Positions 56,057 through 64,000 of a stretch of DNA of 64,000 nt are shown here, one piece after another. The DNA comes from Paracoccus sp. R12_2 (GTDB lineage: Bacteria; Pseudomonadota; Alphaproteobacteria; Rhodobacterales; Rhodobacteraceae): assembly GCF_017744015.1 (NCBI RefSeq), contig NZ_JAGHRA010000013.1:57156-121155 (forward strand). The letters run 5' to 3'. Each line of letters opens with the position of its first letter. The first letter of the stretch is position 1. The position numbers were made by a program, and so were the translations under genes. The notes under the pieces were generated by a model. It saw nothing but the letters and a program-made list of their open reading frames with translations, had not been told where the DNA came from and did not search any database.

Positions 56057-56707
56057 ATGACCAAGACTGGCGACTCCACGCGCATCCGATATGACGAAGG
56101 CTGTCTTGCCGCCCACGCGCTGAACGTGATCGGCGACCGCTGGGCGCTGCTTGTGGTGCGCGAACTGATGCTGACGCCGCGGCGGTTTCAGGCCATCCGC
56201 GCCGGGTTGCCGGGGATCACGGCGGCGGTGCTGACCCAGCGGCTGACGCAGCTGCGCGCGGCGGATGTGGTGGACCATGACCCGGATCTGGGAGTGTATT
56301 CGCTGACCGCCGCGGGGCAGGCGCTGCTGCCGGTGCTGCAGGCGATGTGCCGATGGGGCGCGCTGCATCCCGGCCATGATCCGCGCCGTTTCATCAGCCC
56401 GACGGCGCTGATGCTGTCGATGACGGCGATGATCGACACAACGGCCGCGCGGGGCCGGGTGGCGGTCGGCGGGTTTCAGGCGGGGTCGGATCGTTTCGTC
56501 ATGCGGCTGCAGGGCGACGGGGTGGCCCGGCCCGAGGCGGTGCGCCGGAACGACGCCGATTTCGTGCTGGAAGGCAGCGGCAACACGCTGGCGCGGGCGG
56601 TCTATGGCGCGACGCCGCTGGCCGAACTGGTGGCGTCCGGCGTTGTCGCGCTGGCTGGTGATCGGGTGGCGGCGCAGGATTTCGTGGATCTGTTCCGGCT
56701 GCGCTAG
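56057..56707 (+). CDS. HxlR-family transcriptional regulator with C-terminal extension
   Basis: The 216-aa product has an HxlR winged helix in its first 100 residues (IGDRWALLVVRELMLTPRRF, ITAAVLTQRLTQL). A C-terminal domain of about 100 residues follows, of the SCP2/lipid-transfer-like type (FVLEGSGNTLARAV). HxlR proteins often sense reactive aldehydes, quinones or redox stress. It is divergent from the six-gene detox operon and probably controls it. Confidence 0.85.
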   Translation: MTKTGDSTRIRYDEGCLAAHALNVIGDRWALLVVRELMLTPRRFQAIRAGLPGITAAVLTQRLTQLRAADVVDHDPDLGVYSLTAAGQALLPVLQAMCRWGALHPGHDPRRFISPTALMLSMTAMIDTTAARGRVAVGGFQAGSDRFVMRLQGDGVARPEAVRRNDADFVLEGSGNTLARAVYGATPLAELVASGVVALAGDRVAAQDFVDLFRLR

Positions 56708-56722
56708 CGGTGGGCGAGGGGG

Positions 56723-57154
56723 CTAAACGGCACGGTCCAGCTTGGTTGACAGATGGATCAGGCTTTCCGACGACCGCACCCCGTCCAGCGCGCCGATCCG
56801 GTCCAGAAGATCGTCCAGTTCGGCTGTCGACGAGGTCGCAAGCTGCAGCAGCAGATCGACCCGGCCGCTGGTGGTGTGGATCCGTTCGACCTGCGGCAGC
56901 GTCTTCAGCCGCGCCAGGATGCCGGGCAGGCTGCGCGGTTCGATCACCAGCATCACCGTCGCGCGGATCCGGCTGGCGCGGACCGCCTCGCCCAGGCGCA
57001 GCGTATAGCCCGCGATCGCGCCCGAGCCTTCCAGCCGTTCCAGCCGCGCCTGCACCGTCGAGCGCGCGACCTTCAGCCGCCGCGCCAGGACGGCGACCGA
57101 CATGCGGGCATCCTGGGCAAGTTGGGTCAGGATGTTGCGGTCCAGTTCGTCCAC
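56723..57154 (-). CDS. Lrp/AsnC-family transcriptional regulator
   Basis: The 143-aa product has an N-terminal helix-turn-helix (DARMSVAVLARRLKVARSTV) and a C-terminal ligand-binding RAM domain. It is divergent from the decarboxylase gene, so likely senses an amino acid (possibly ornithine, lysine or arginine) and controls that gene. Confidence 0.88.
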   Translation of the reverse strand: MDELDRNILTQLAQDARMSVAVLARRLKVARSTVQARLERLEGSGAIAGYTLRLGEAVRASRIRATVMLVIEPRSLPGILARLKTLPQVERIHTTSGRVDLLLQLATSSTAELDDLLDRIGALDGVRSSESLIHLSTKLDRAV

Positions 57155-57232
57155 GGCGCTTGGTCCCCGGCAGTTTCGTCAAATCGTCATCGGTTTCGGC
57201 ATATTAACCGGACAGAATGGCGATTCCATCCT

Positions 57233-57246
57233 TTTCATCGGTGAAA
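57233..57246. promoter_or_regulatory. Inverted repeat TTTCA-N4-TGAAA upstream of the decarboxylase gene
   Basis: TTTCATCGGTGAAA, 87 bases before the decarboxylase ATG, in the Lrp/decarboxylase divergent gap. It is a candidate Lrp-type site; the gap also has an AT-rich stretch, CATATTAACCGGAC. Confidence 0.35.
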
Positions 57247-57332
57247 TCGGAAACCAAAAGCGTCATTCTGGGTTGAGAAGGCCGCTTCTGCCGATCCGGC
57301 CAAAACGAACCTGCACGCGCGAAAGGACCGCA

Positions 57333-58487
57333 ATGGGACATCACAAGACCGTCTGGGACAATCCGGCCGAAATGATCCGTCAAACTCAGCCCGAGAACCC
57401 GGTGATGGTCCTTGCCCCGACCGTCCTGCAGGACACGGCGCGGCGGTTTCTGGACGGGTTTCCGGGACTTGTGACCTATGCCGTGAAGTCCAATCCCGGC
57501 GAGGCCGTGATCCAGAACCTGCTGGCCGCGGGCGTGACCGGGTTCGACGTCGCCTCGCCCTTCGAGATCGACCTGATCGGCCGCATGGCGCCGCAGGCCG
57601 CCCGGCACTACCACAACCCCGTCCGCGCCAGATCCGAGATCGCTCATGCCGTGCAGGCGGGCGTCACGTCGTGGTCGGTGGACAGCCGCAGCGAGCTGGA
57701 GAAGCTGTTCGAAATGGTCCCGACGCAGATCGGCGGGCAAGGGGTCGAAATCTCGCCGCGCTTCAAGCTGCCGGTGCTGGGCGCGGTCTATGATTTCGGA
57801 TCGAAGTTCGGCGCGACGCCGGAACTGGCGGCCGAACTGCTGCGGCTGGTGGCCGATCGCGGCTATGTTCCGTCGCTGACCTTCCATCCGGGCACCCAAT
57901 GCGTCGATCCGATCGCCTGGGAAAGCTATATCAGCGTGGCGCGCGAGATTTGCGACAGCGCAGAGGTGCGTGCGAAAAGACTGAATGTCGGCGGCGGCTT
58001 TCCGTCGCATCGCGTCAGCGGGGTCGAGCCGGACCTGACCTCGATCTTCACCGAGATCGGCGACACGGTGGCCGAGGCGTTCGGCGATGACGCGCCCGCG
58101 CTGGTGTGCGAGCCGGGGCGCGGCATGTGCGCCGACGCGTTCTCGCTGATCACCCGTGTGAAGGGTGTACGCGACGGCGGCAGCGTGTTCCTGAATGACG
58201 GCGTCTATGGCGGTCTGGCGGAAATGCCGATCGTCGGCAATCTGGACCGGATCGAGGTGCTGGACCCGCAGGGCCGCCCGCGCGACGGCGCGGCGGCGGG
58301 CAGGGTCGTGTTCGGGCCGACCTGTGATTCGGTGGACCGCCTGCCTGGCGAGCTCAGCCTGCCCGAGAACATCGCCGAGGGCGATTATGTCATCTTCCAC
58401 GGGGCTGGCGCCTATTCCACGGTGACGAATACCCGCTTCAACGGATTCGGGGAACTGACCAACGCAACCGTGATGTCGCTGCGCTAA
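57333..58487 (+). CDS. Group IV PLP decarboxylase (ornithine decarboxylase-like)
   Basis: Fold-type III PLP enzyme of 384 aa. PLP Lys52 is in YAVKSNPG, HPGTQ replaces the usual HVGSG, GGGFPS and EPGRG bind phosphate, and the C-terminal catalytic Cys is in CDSVD near residue 331. The CDSxD form and short length fit bacterial ornithine or lysine/ornithine decarboxylases of polyamine synthesis. The ATG at 57333 has AAAGGA six bases before it; the longer frame has no family match. Divergent from an Lrp-type gene. Confidence 0.88.
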   Translation: MGHHKTVWDNPAEMIRQTQPENPVMVLAPTVLQDTARRFLDGFPGLVTYAVKSNPGEAVIQNLLAAGVTGFDVASPFEIDLIGRMAPQAARHYHNPVRARSEIAHAVQAGVTSWSVDSRSELEKLFEMVPTQIGGQGVEISPRFKLPVLGAVYDFGSKFGATPELAAELLRLVADRGYVPSLTFHPGTQCVDPIAWESYISVAREICDSAEVRAKRLNVGGGFPSHRVSGVEPDLTSIFTEIGDTVAEAFGDDAPALVCEPGRGMCADAFSLITRVKGVRDGGSVFLNDGVYGGLAEMPIVGNLDRIEVLDPQGRPRDGAAAGRVVFGPTCDSVDRLPGELSLPENIAEGDYVIFHGAGAYSTVTNTRFNGFGELTNATVMSLR

Positions 58488-58521
58488 CCATTTCCTCAGC
58501 GTGCCGTGCTAGCCTTGGGTG

Positions 58522-59700
58522 ATGTCAACGATTCGCCCGAAGACGATCCATGTGGTGCTGATGGACGGCACGTTCGCCTCGTTGGCGGATGGCCGTCGCA
58601 GTTCGATCGGGCGAATCCACCATCTGCTGCGTGATGTTGCGCGGCAGGCACCGATGGGCACGCAGGAGGACGGCGGCACGACGCGTCCGCGCCTGCGTCT
58701 GCATTACGGGATGGGCCAGCAATGGAACCGTTGGCGCACGCTGCCGGAACTGCTGATGGGCCGGATCCTGGAACGGCGCATCGTCGATGCCTACGGATGG
58801 CTTGCCTCGGGCTATCGTCCCGGCGATCTAATCTTTCTGCTGGGATATTCGCGCGGTGCATTTGCGGTGCGCAGCCTTGCGGGAATGATCGGTCGGGTCG
58901 GTTTGCTGCATGCCGAATCCGCCACCGAACGGCATATCCGCACCGCTTGGACCTATTATCGTGGCGGCGGTTCGCCCCGCTATCTGGAACAGTTCCGCCA
59001 GCGGCGCTGCCAGCCCGATGTGGCGATCCGGATGCTGGGCTGTTTCGACACGGTGATGGCGCTGGGTGTGCGCCTGCCGATCCTGTGGATGCTGTCAGAG
59101 CCGCGTTTCCGGTTTCATGACGCGCATCTGACCAGCGGCGTCGAACACGGGTTTCAGGCGCTGGCGCTGAACGAGACGCGGGCGGCCTTTGCGCCGATCC
59201 TGTGGGATGACGATTGTCAGGCCGACAGGATCGAACAGATGTGGTTCCGTGGCGCGCATTCCGATATCGGCGGCCAGCTGCGCGGGTTCGAATCCGCGCG
59301 TCCGCTGGCCAATATTCCGCTGGTCTGGATGCTGGAAAACGCCGAGACCGCCGGATTGCCGTTGCCCGCCGGGTGGCGCGAGGGGCTGGATTGCGACCCG
59401 GAGGCGCCGTCGATCGGAAGCTGGCGTTTCTGGGGCAAGCTGTTCCTGGCCCGCGCGCCGCGCACCGCGGGTCGTCATCCCACCGAATCGCTGCATCCCA
59501 GCCTGTCGCCCGAGGCCTATGACGGGCCTGCGCTGCTGGTCGGTCATCTGGCCCCCGCCGCCGCCCGCAAGCGCCGCCTGCTGCCGTTCCGGCGGCGCGG
59601 GGCACAGGGCGGCGGACAGGCGGTGCGACCGGATATCGACGAGGATCCCGCGGCTGTTCCAGCATCCGAACGGCATGGCACCGAAGTAGGGCGGGCCTGA
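58522..59700 (+). CDS. DUF2235 alpha/beta hydrolase (phospholipase-like)
   Basis: The 392-aa product has the DUF2235 hallmarks: MDGTF near the N-terminus, a GYSRGAFAVRSLAGM nucleophile elbow, FDTVMALG and RGAHSDIGGQ with the catalytic Asp/His. The family includes Tle1-type type VI effectors and housekeeping hydrolases. No vgrG, immunity or T6SS gene adjoins it and no lipobox or signal is seen. Role unknown. Confidence 0.85.
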   Translation: MSTIRPKTIHVVLMDGTFASLADGRRSSIGRIHHLLRDVARQAPMGTQEDGGTTRPRLRLHYGMGQQWNRWRTLPELLMGRILERRIVDAYGWLASGYRPGDLIFLLGYSRGAFAVRSLAGMIGRVGLLHAESATERHIRTAWTYYRGGGSPRYLEQFRQRRCQPDVAIRMLGCFDTVMALGVRLPILWMLSEPRFRFHDAHLTSGVEHGFQALALNETRAAFAPILWDDDCQADRIEQMWFRGAHSDIGGQLRGFESARPLANIPLVWMLENAETAGLPLPAGWREGLDCDPEAPSIGSWRFWGKLFLARAPRTAGRHPTESLHPSLSPEAYDGPALLVGHLAPAAARKRRLLPFRRRGAQGGGQAVRPDIDEDPAAVPASERHGTEVGRA

Positions 59701-59741
59701 ACCGGTCACGCCGGTCTGACGACGAAAACAGGATCCGGCGG

Positions 59742-60620
59742 TCAGGCGACCTCGCCAAGTGCGCGCGACGGACGGATGCCCAGCGCGGCACAGACGTCGC
59801 GGGTCATGTCGGGCCGGTTCAGGGTATAGAAATGCAGGCGGTCCACGCCGCCGTCGATCAGCTTCTGGCACAGATCGACGCAGATCCGGGTGGCCAGGCT
59901 GCGTTCGGCATCGCCGCCCTGACGCATTGCCTCGGCAAACCCGTCCTCGGCCCATTGCGGGATCTGCGTGCCGCAGCTTTGCGCGAAACGCCGCGCGCCC
60001 GCCCAGCCCTGAATCGGCAGGATGCCCGGAATGACCGGGGCGTCGATGCCGGCCTTTTCGCATTTGTCGCGAAAACGGAAAAAGGTTTCAGGCTCAAAGA
60101 AGAACTGCGTGATCGCGCTGGTCGCGCCGGCGTCGATCTTGCGTTTCAGCCACGCCACGTCGGCATCGTTGCCGGTGCTGTCGGGATGCGGTTCGGGATA
60201 GGCGCCGACCCGGATGGTCATGTCGCCGCGTGCGCGGATCGCCTCGATCAGTTCGATCGAATTGGCGAAGCCGCCGTCATGGGCGGTGAACCGGTCCTGA
60301 CCCTTGGGCGCATCGCCGCGCAGGGCCACGATTTCGCGGATGCCGGCATCGGCATAGGACTGCACGATTCCCATGGTCTCGTCGCGGGTCGCCTCGACGC
60401 AGGTCAGGTGGGCGGCGACGTTCAGGCCGTAATGGCGGTTGATCGTCGTCACCGCCTCGTGCGTCAGCTTGCGCGTCGTGCCGCCCGCGCCATAGGTGAC
60501 GGACACGAAATCGGGCGCAAGGGGAGCCAGCGCACGCGCGGTTTCCCACAGACGGAACGAGGCATCCAGCGTCTTCGGCGGGAAAAACTCGAAGCTGATC
60601 TTCGGGGTCTGGCGGGACAT
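59742..60620 (-). CDS. metF: 5,10-methylenetetrahydrofolate reductase
   Basis: Makes 5-methyl-THF for methionine synthesis. The 292-aa product has the opening ISFEFFPPKT and the FAD/folate-binding block LPIQGWAGARRF. ATG 60620 has AAAGGA about eight bases before it; the upstream in-frame extension overlaps the metR promoter. Divergent from metR. Confidence 0.95.
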   Translation of the reverse strand: MSRQTPKISFEFFPPKTLDASFRLWETARALAPLAPDFVSVTYGAGGTTRKLTHEAVTTINRHYGLNVAAHLTCVEATRDETMGIVQSYADAGIREIVALRGDAPKGQDRFTAHDGGFANSIELIEAIRARGDMTIRVGAYPEPHPDSTGNDADVAWLKRKIDAGATSAITQFFFEPETFFRFRDKCEKAGIDAPVIPGILPIQGWAGARRFAQSCGTQIPQWAEDGFAEAMRQGGDAERSLATRICVDLCQKLIDGGVDRLHFYTLNRPDMTRDVCAALGIRPSRALGEVA

Positions 60621-60663
60621 GACGATTCCTTTCCTTTCGGGCCTTGTGCCATGACGGGCGCCG

Positions 60664-60676
60664 TGAGACAAATTCA
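60664..60676. promoter_or_regulatory. MetR-type site near metF
   Basis: TGAGACAAATTCA fits TGAA-N5-TTCA with one mismatch, 44 bases before the metF ATG. Confidence 0.5.
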
Positions 60677-60694
60677 TAATCTTCAAGATCAACT

Positions 60695-60707
60695 TGAAAA
60701 CGGCTCA
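60695..60707. promoter_or_regulatory. MetR-type site next to the metR start
   Basis: TGAAAACGGCTCA fits TGAA-N5-TTCA with one mismatch and abuts the metR ATG (60709), a position suited to autoregulation. Confidence 0.5.
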
Positions 60708-60708
60708 C

Positions 60709-61614
60709 ATGAACCTGGAACTGCGTCACCTGCGGACCGTCCGCGCGATCCACCACGAGGGCGGGCTGGCCCGCGCCGCCGACATGCTGCATATCACCCA
60801 GTCGGCCCTGTCGCATCAGATCAAGGCGCTTGAGGAACAGGCCGGGGTCGAGTTGTTCGTGCGGCGTGCCAAGCCGATGCGGCTGTCGGCGGCGGGGATG
60901 CGGCTGTTGCGGCTGGCCGAACAGGTGCTGCCGCTGGTCGCCGCGACCGAGGCCGAGTTCAAGGGCGTCGAGGCAGGCCGGATCGGGCGGCTGCATATCG
61001 CGATGGAATGTCACGCCTGCTTCGACTGGCTGTTGCCGGTTCTGGACATCTTTCGCCGGGCCTGGCCCGATGTCGATGTCGATATCCGGCAGCGCCTCGC
61101 CTTCGGGGCGCTGCCCGCGCTGGCGCGCGAAGAGGTCGATCTGGTCATTTCCTCGGACCCCGAGGACGTGCCGGGGGTGATCTATCAGCCGCTGTTCGAC
61201 TATGCCCCGACGCTGGTGGTGCCCGCGGCGCATCCGCTGGTCGCCAAGGGCTATGCCGAGCCGCAGGACCTGGCTGCCGAGACGCTGATCACCTATCCGA
61301 TGGACCGTGCGCGGCTGGACGTGTTCAGCCAGTTCCTGATCCCCGCCGGCGTCGAGCCCGCAGCGCAACGCAGCGTGGAACTGACCGCGGTCGCGCTGAT
61401 GCTGGTCGCATCGGGGCGGGGTGTCGCGGTGATGCCCGACTGGGTGCTGCGCCGCGAGGCCGGAAACCCGGAACTGGCCATGCTGCCGTTGGGGCAGGGG
61501 GGCGTCATGCGGCGTCTTTACGCGGCGCTGCGCGAAACCGACCTGACCCAGCCCTACATGGCGCATGTGCTGCGATTGTCGCGGACGGAACCGCCCCGGC
61601 TGTTGCGCGGCTGA
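60709..61614 (+). CDS. metR: LysR-family regulator, MetR-like
   Basis: The 301-aa product has a LysR helix-turn-helix (MNLELRHLRTVRAIHHEGGL, ITQSALSHQIKALEE) and an effector domain with ISSDPE and FDYAPTLVV segments as in MetR, which senses homocysteine. Divergent from metF with two MetR-like sites between. ATG 60709 is preferred to TTG 60694, which would lie inside the candidate operator. Confidence 0.9.
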   Translation: MNLELRHLRTVRAIHHEGGLARAADMLHITQSALSHQIKALEEQAGVELFVRRAKPMRLSAAGMRLLRLAEQVLPLVAATEAEFKGVEAGRIGRLHIAMECHACFDWLLPVLDIFRRAWPDVDVDIRQRLAFGALPALAREEVDLVISSDPEDVPGVIYQPLFDYAPTLVVPAAHPLVAKGYAEPQDLAAETLITYPMDRARLDVFSQFLIPAGVEPAAQRSVELTAVALMLVASGRGVAVMPDWVLRREAGNPELAMLPLGQGGVMRRLYAALRETDLTQPYMAHVLRLSRTEPPRLLRG

Positions 61615-61713
61615 CGATCGCGCGCGCAAACGGCGGCCCCGCATCCGCGCCCCGCTTGGCTTTCGCCGCGCCAGGCCCTATGACGCCGCCAACCCACAGT
61701 TTCGGAGTCTGCG

Positions 61714-62502
61714 ATGGCCAGCGCCAATCTCAACATCATGATCAAGGCCGCGCGCAAGGCCGGACGCGCGCTGGTCAAGGACTTCCGCGAGGTCGAGAAC
61801 CTTCAGGTCAGCGTCAAGGGCGCTGGCGATTTCGTCACCCGCGCCGACCGCGAGGCCGAACGGATCATCAAGGAAGACCTGCGCGGTGCCCGCCCGAACT
61901 ATGGCTGGCTGGGCGAGGAAACCGGGGAAGAGCCGGGCGAGGATCCGACCCGGCGCTGGATCGTCGACCCGCTGGACGGCACCACCAACTTCCTGCACGG
62001 CCTGCCTCACTGGGCGGTCAGCATCGGGCTGGAACACAAGGGCGAGATCGTCGCCGCGGTCGTCTTCGATGCCGCCAAGGACGAATTGTTCATGGCCGAA
62101 AAGGGCGGCGGCGCATACATGAACGATCAGCGCCTGCGGGTGTCCGGACGCAGGCGGCTGGACGAGTCGCTGTTCGCAACCGGCATTCCCTTTGCAGGCC
62201 GCGGCCCGCTGCCTGCCGCGTTGCAGGACCTGGCCCGGCTGATGCCGCTGACGGCCGGGGTCCGGCGCCTTGGCGCGGCCTCGCTGGATCTGGCCTGGGT
62301 CGCGGCCGGGCGCTATGACGGGTACTGGGAACGCGGCAACCAGCCATGGGACGTCGCGGCGGGCATCCTGCTGGTGCGCGAGGCGGGCGGTTTCGTCGAG
62401 GGTATCCGCGACGGCGACGATCCGCTGGAATCGGGCCGCATGATCGCCGCGAATCCGCAACTGTTCGATTCCTTCGCCAAGATCATCCGCAGCCGCGACT
62501 GA
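61714..62502 (+). CDS. suhB: Inositol monophosphatase family protein (SuhB-like)
   Basis: The 262-aa product has the Mg-dependent phosphatase motifs GEE, WIVDPLDGTTNF (metal ligands) and WDVAAGILLVREAGG. SuhB also acts as an RNA polymerase antitermination factor in enterics; which role applies is not visible. Single gene. Confidence 0.9.
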   Translation: MASANLNIMIKAARKAGRALVKDFREVENLQVSVKGAGDFVTRADREAERIIKEDLRGARPNYGWLGEETGEEPGEDPTRRWIVDPLDGTTNFLHGLPHWAVSIGLEHKGEIVAAVVFDAAKDELFMAEKGGGAYMNDQRLRVSGRRRLDESLFATGIPFAGRGPLPAALQDLARLMPLTAGVRRLGAASLDLAWVAAGRYDGYWERGNQPWDVAAGILLVREAGGFVEGIRDGDDPLESGRMIAANPQLFDSFAKIIRSRD

Positions 62503-62957
62503 TCGCCGGGTGCCGGTCGACGCCAGTTTGATCATCCATGCGCAGCGAAAATCGCCAGGGATGCTGGAAGACGGTCGGAACCTTCGTGTAAGCGGACTGA
62601 GACTGCGGACATTGGGTCGGGGTGCGGCGAAGGGGCACTGCGAGCCCCATTCAGCCTGACGCTGCGAGGTGAATAAACGGGAAGGAACTGCGCATAGCTG
62701 CCATTGGCCAAGGGGCAATTGGATACCTTCTTGCGATTGGCCTTCATGATGCGGCGCGAGGGCACGTACGCCAAGTGAGATATTCGTTGCGGAAGCAAAA
62801 GGAGGATTTTGAGGAACTGATCCAATGCAGGGCAGAAGGCACATTTCGCCACTGCCAAGCCGGCGGGCATCTTCAGCACCAAATACGACCGGCGGAAGGT
62901 GCGAAGAGCACTCACGCAAGTTAGTTATCGCGACATAGTGGGCTTGACGACAGGGCT
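62503..62957. other. 455-base gene-poor region at the start of the accessory edge
   Basis: No gene is supported. A minus-strand frame (62532-62915, 127 codons) has no ribosome-binding site or recognisable domain. The plus strand has short frames ending in stops, suggesting a decayed coding region. Base composition drifts lower in GC toward the right. Confidence 0.5.
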
Positions 62958-63872
62958 TCACCGAGAAAACCCGATCGCCTCGAGTTGCGCTTGGAAACGA
63001 TCCCATAAGGCCTTGCGCATCTCTGGTTCCGCCCTCATCGGACGGTAGAGATGTGGTTGGCGGGACAGAGCCGCACGCAGGGCTTCGCGGTTTTCTCGAT
63101 CAGCGGCAGCTTCAGGCTGATCAAGAATGATCGCGTAGTCACGCTGCACCTGCCGATACAGGGTTCGGTTCTCGGGGCTGTCGGGCAATGGCGGGTGGCT
63201 GCCGCCGATCGTCATGCGATAGAGCAGTGTCTGCAGCAGCAGGTTCATGTCGTTCGTTGGCGCGCTGACAAACGATCCGTTCACTTGTTCCATCATATCA
63301 AGCGTCGAATCTAAAATGCTAGATTGAGACGCTAGATTGTTGCGACAGGCATCGCCATCATCACCAAGAGGACATAGAAAGGTTTGGCGGTCGTAAATAT
63401 CGCCGGCATCCAAGCCACAGTCCGCGAGGGTCATTTTTTCTGACCCGCGGCTGCAGGATGAAGCTTCATCCAAGCTTGCTGGCCAATCGAAACGCAGGCT
63501 GATCGGGTGCGCAAGTAAGCCTATTGGCAGGTTTTCAAATGAGCGTTGCAGAGCAACGCTACCGCCACGGTAGGTCACGAACGGCTCATACATGTCGATT
63601 TTAGAGAGGAACAACCGATCATCGGAAGGATCGTTCTGGTTCTTGGTATAGCGACCGATGTTTCGTTGGGCGAAACGTGCGTTGGGCCAGGACACGTCAA
63701 CGGTATCAGTATCGTTCGTTTTCAGATTGATGACCGGGTCGGTCATACTAGTGATGTATCTCTGTTCCGGCTCGTTGACCATCACGCGCACAGCACCCAG
63801 ATCATATCGTATTCCCAATTGGCATGAAGACGGAGCATTGCAGGACAGGATCGCGTCTGGATTGTGCTCGCC
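62958..63872 (-). pseudogene. Unrecognised gene, N-terminally truncated by the IS3 element
   Basis: The frame is open on the minus strand from about 63890 to the stop at 62958, with no ATG near the 5' end (only a TTG at 63818). It runs straight up to the left end of the IS element; its only upstream stop (TAA at 63891-63893) lies inside the IS. The 300 or so residues are rich in Asn, Asp and Ser with several Cys (SCNAPSSC, a middle pair and one in DACRNN), unlike neighbours, and GC is visibly lower. I do not recognise a family. It may be a foreign protein cut by transposition. Confidence 0.55.
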
Positions 63873-64000
63873 TGGTAATCCCCCCCGATCTTAACGGGAT
63901 GCGGAAGTAGAATTTTCTCGGCAGGATGACTGAGGAGATTCCGATGAAGAAGACACGATACACAGAAGCCCAGATCATGGGTGTGCTGCGCCAGATGGAG
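63873..64000 (+). mobile_element. IS3-family insertion sequence, left end (continues outside window)
   Basis: Begins near TGGTAATCCCCCCGATC, TG being the usual IS3 terminus, followed by about 70 bases of leader and orfA. The left boundary is an estimate; the other inverted repeat is outside the window. Confidence 0.6.
63944..64000 (+). CDS. IS3-family transposase OrfA, first 19 codons (cut by window end)
   Basis: Reads MKKTRYTEAQIMGVLRQME, the characteristic N-terminus of IS3-family (IS407/IS51-like) OrfA helix-turn-helix proteins. GAGGAG lies eight bases before the ATG. OrfB would follow outside the window. Confidence 0.85.
   Translation, partial: MKKTRYTEAQIMGVLRQME

Noticed and set aside
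62532..62915. 127-codon minus-strand ORF in the gap after suhB
   Set aside because: No ribosome-binding site, no recognised domain, and composition unlike genuine neighbours; kept only as a gap description.
1..64000. CRISPR array, tRNA or rRNA genes
   Set aside because: I saw no regularly spaced direct repeats and no recognisable tRNA or rRNA sequence in the gaps.

Overview
The window is GC-rich and gene-dense. It looks like chromosomal DNA of an alphaproteobacterium in the Rhodobacteraceae, most likely Paracoccus or a close relative. The support is a soxG-glyA junction, a cysteine-free Fur/Mur regulator beside sitABCD, a run of three deformylase genes before fmt, and the rimP-nusA-rnpM-infB operon. 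This placement comes from gene content and codon style, not from a database search.

Layout. 1-1.6 kb: end of a sarcosine oxidase operon and glyA. 1.8-3.8 kb: a DEAD-box RNA helicase. 3.8-8.0 kb: an RND efflux pair on the minus strand. 8.2-13.2 kb: the most unusual block, with a YcaO-fold protein, an animal-type haem peroxidase and an unrecognised 240-aa protein in one operon, facing a SARP/BTAD-TPR regulator that shares a CTAG stop with it. 13.3-17.6 kb: sitABCD manganese/iron uptake and a divergent mur gene, with two near-identical palindromes between them. 17.6-20.4 kb: a TetR regulator divergent from an Old-Yellow-Enzyme-type demethylase. 20.5-23.9 kb: a zinc-ribbon protein, ftsE, ftsX and an acyltransferase. 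24-28.3 kb: MFS transporter, accA, L,D-transpeptidase and PatB-type aminotransferase. 28.4-30.9 kb: def, def-like, degenerate def-like and fmt. 31-36.4 kb: secA, a parvulin, argJ and mutT. 36.5-42.3 kb: a 42-aa ORF and the infB-rnpM-nusA-rimP operon (minus strand), whose leader carries a promoter and a terminator that could act as an attenuator. 42.5-51.9 kb: a glycosyltransferase-like gene, ycjX-ycjF, hrpB and valS. 51.9-56.7 kb: six tightly packed detoxification-type genes (two GSTs, two VOC proteins, a hydrolase and a tandem DUF1428 protein) divergent from an HxlR-type regulator. 56.7-62.5 kb: an Lrp-family regulator and a group IV decarboxylase, a DUF2235 hydrolase, metF divergent from metR, and an inositol-monophosphatase-family gene. 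62.5-64 kb: a lower-GC accessory edge with a gene fragment apparently cut by an IS3-family element.

Five regulator-target pairs are visible from the layout: mur/sit, tetR/demethylase, hxlR/detox operon, lrp/decarboxylase and metR/metF. The SARP protein and the YcaO-peroxidase operon are a sixth, less certain pair. Two related repeats of about 150 bp sit in convergent gene gaps 25 kb apart (after plsC and after hrpB), which suggests a dispersed non-coding element of this genome.
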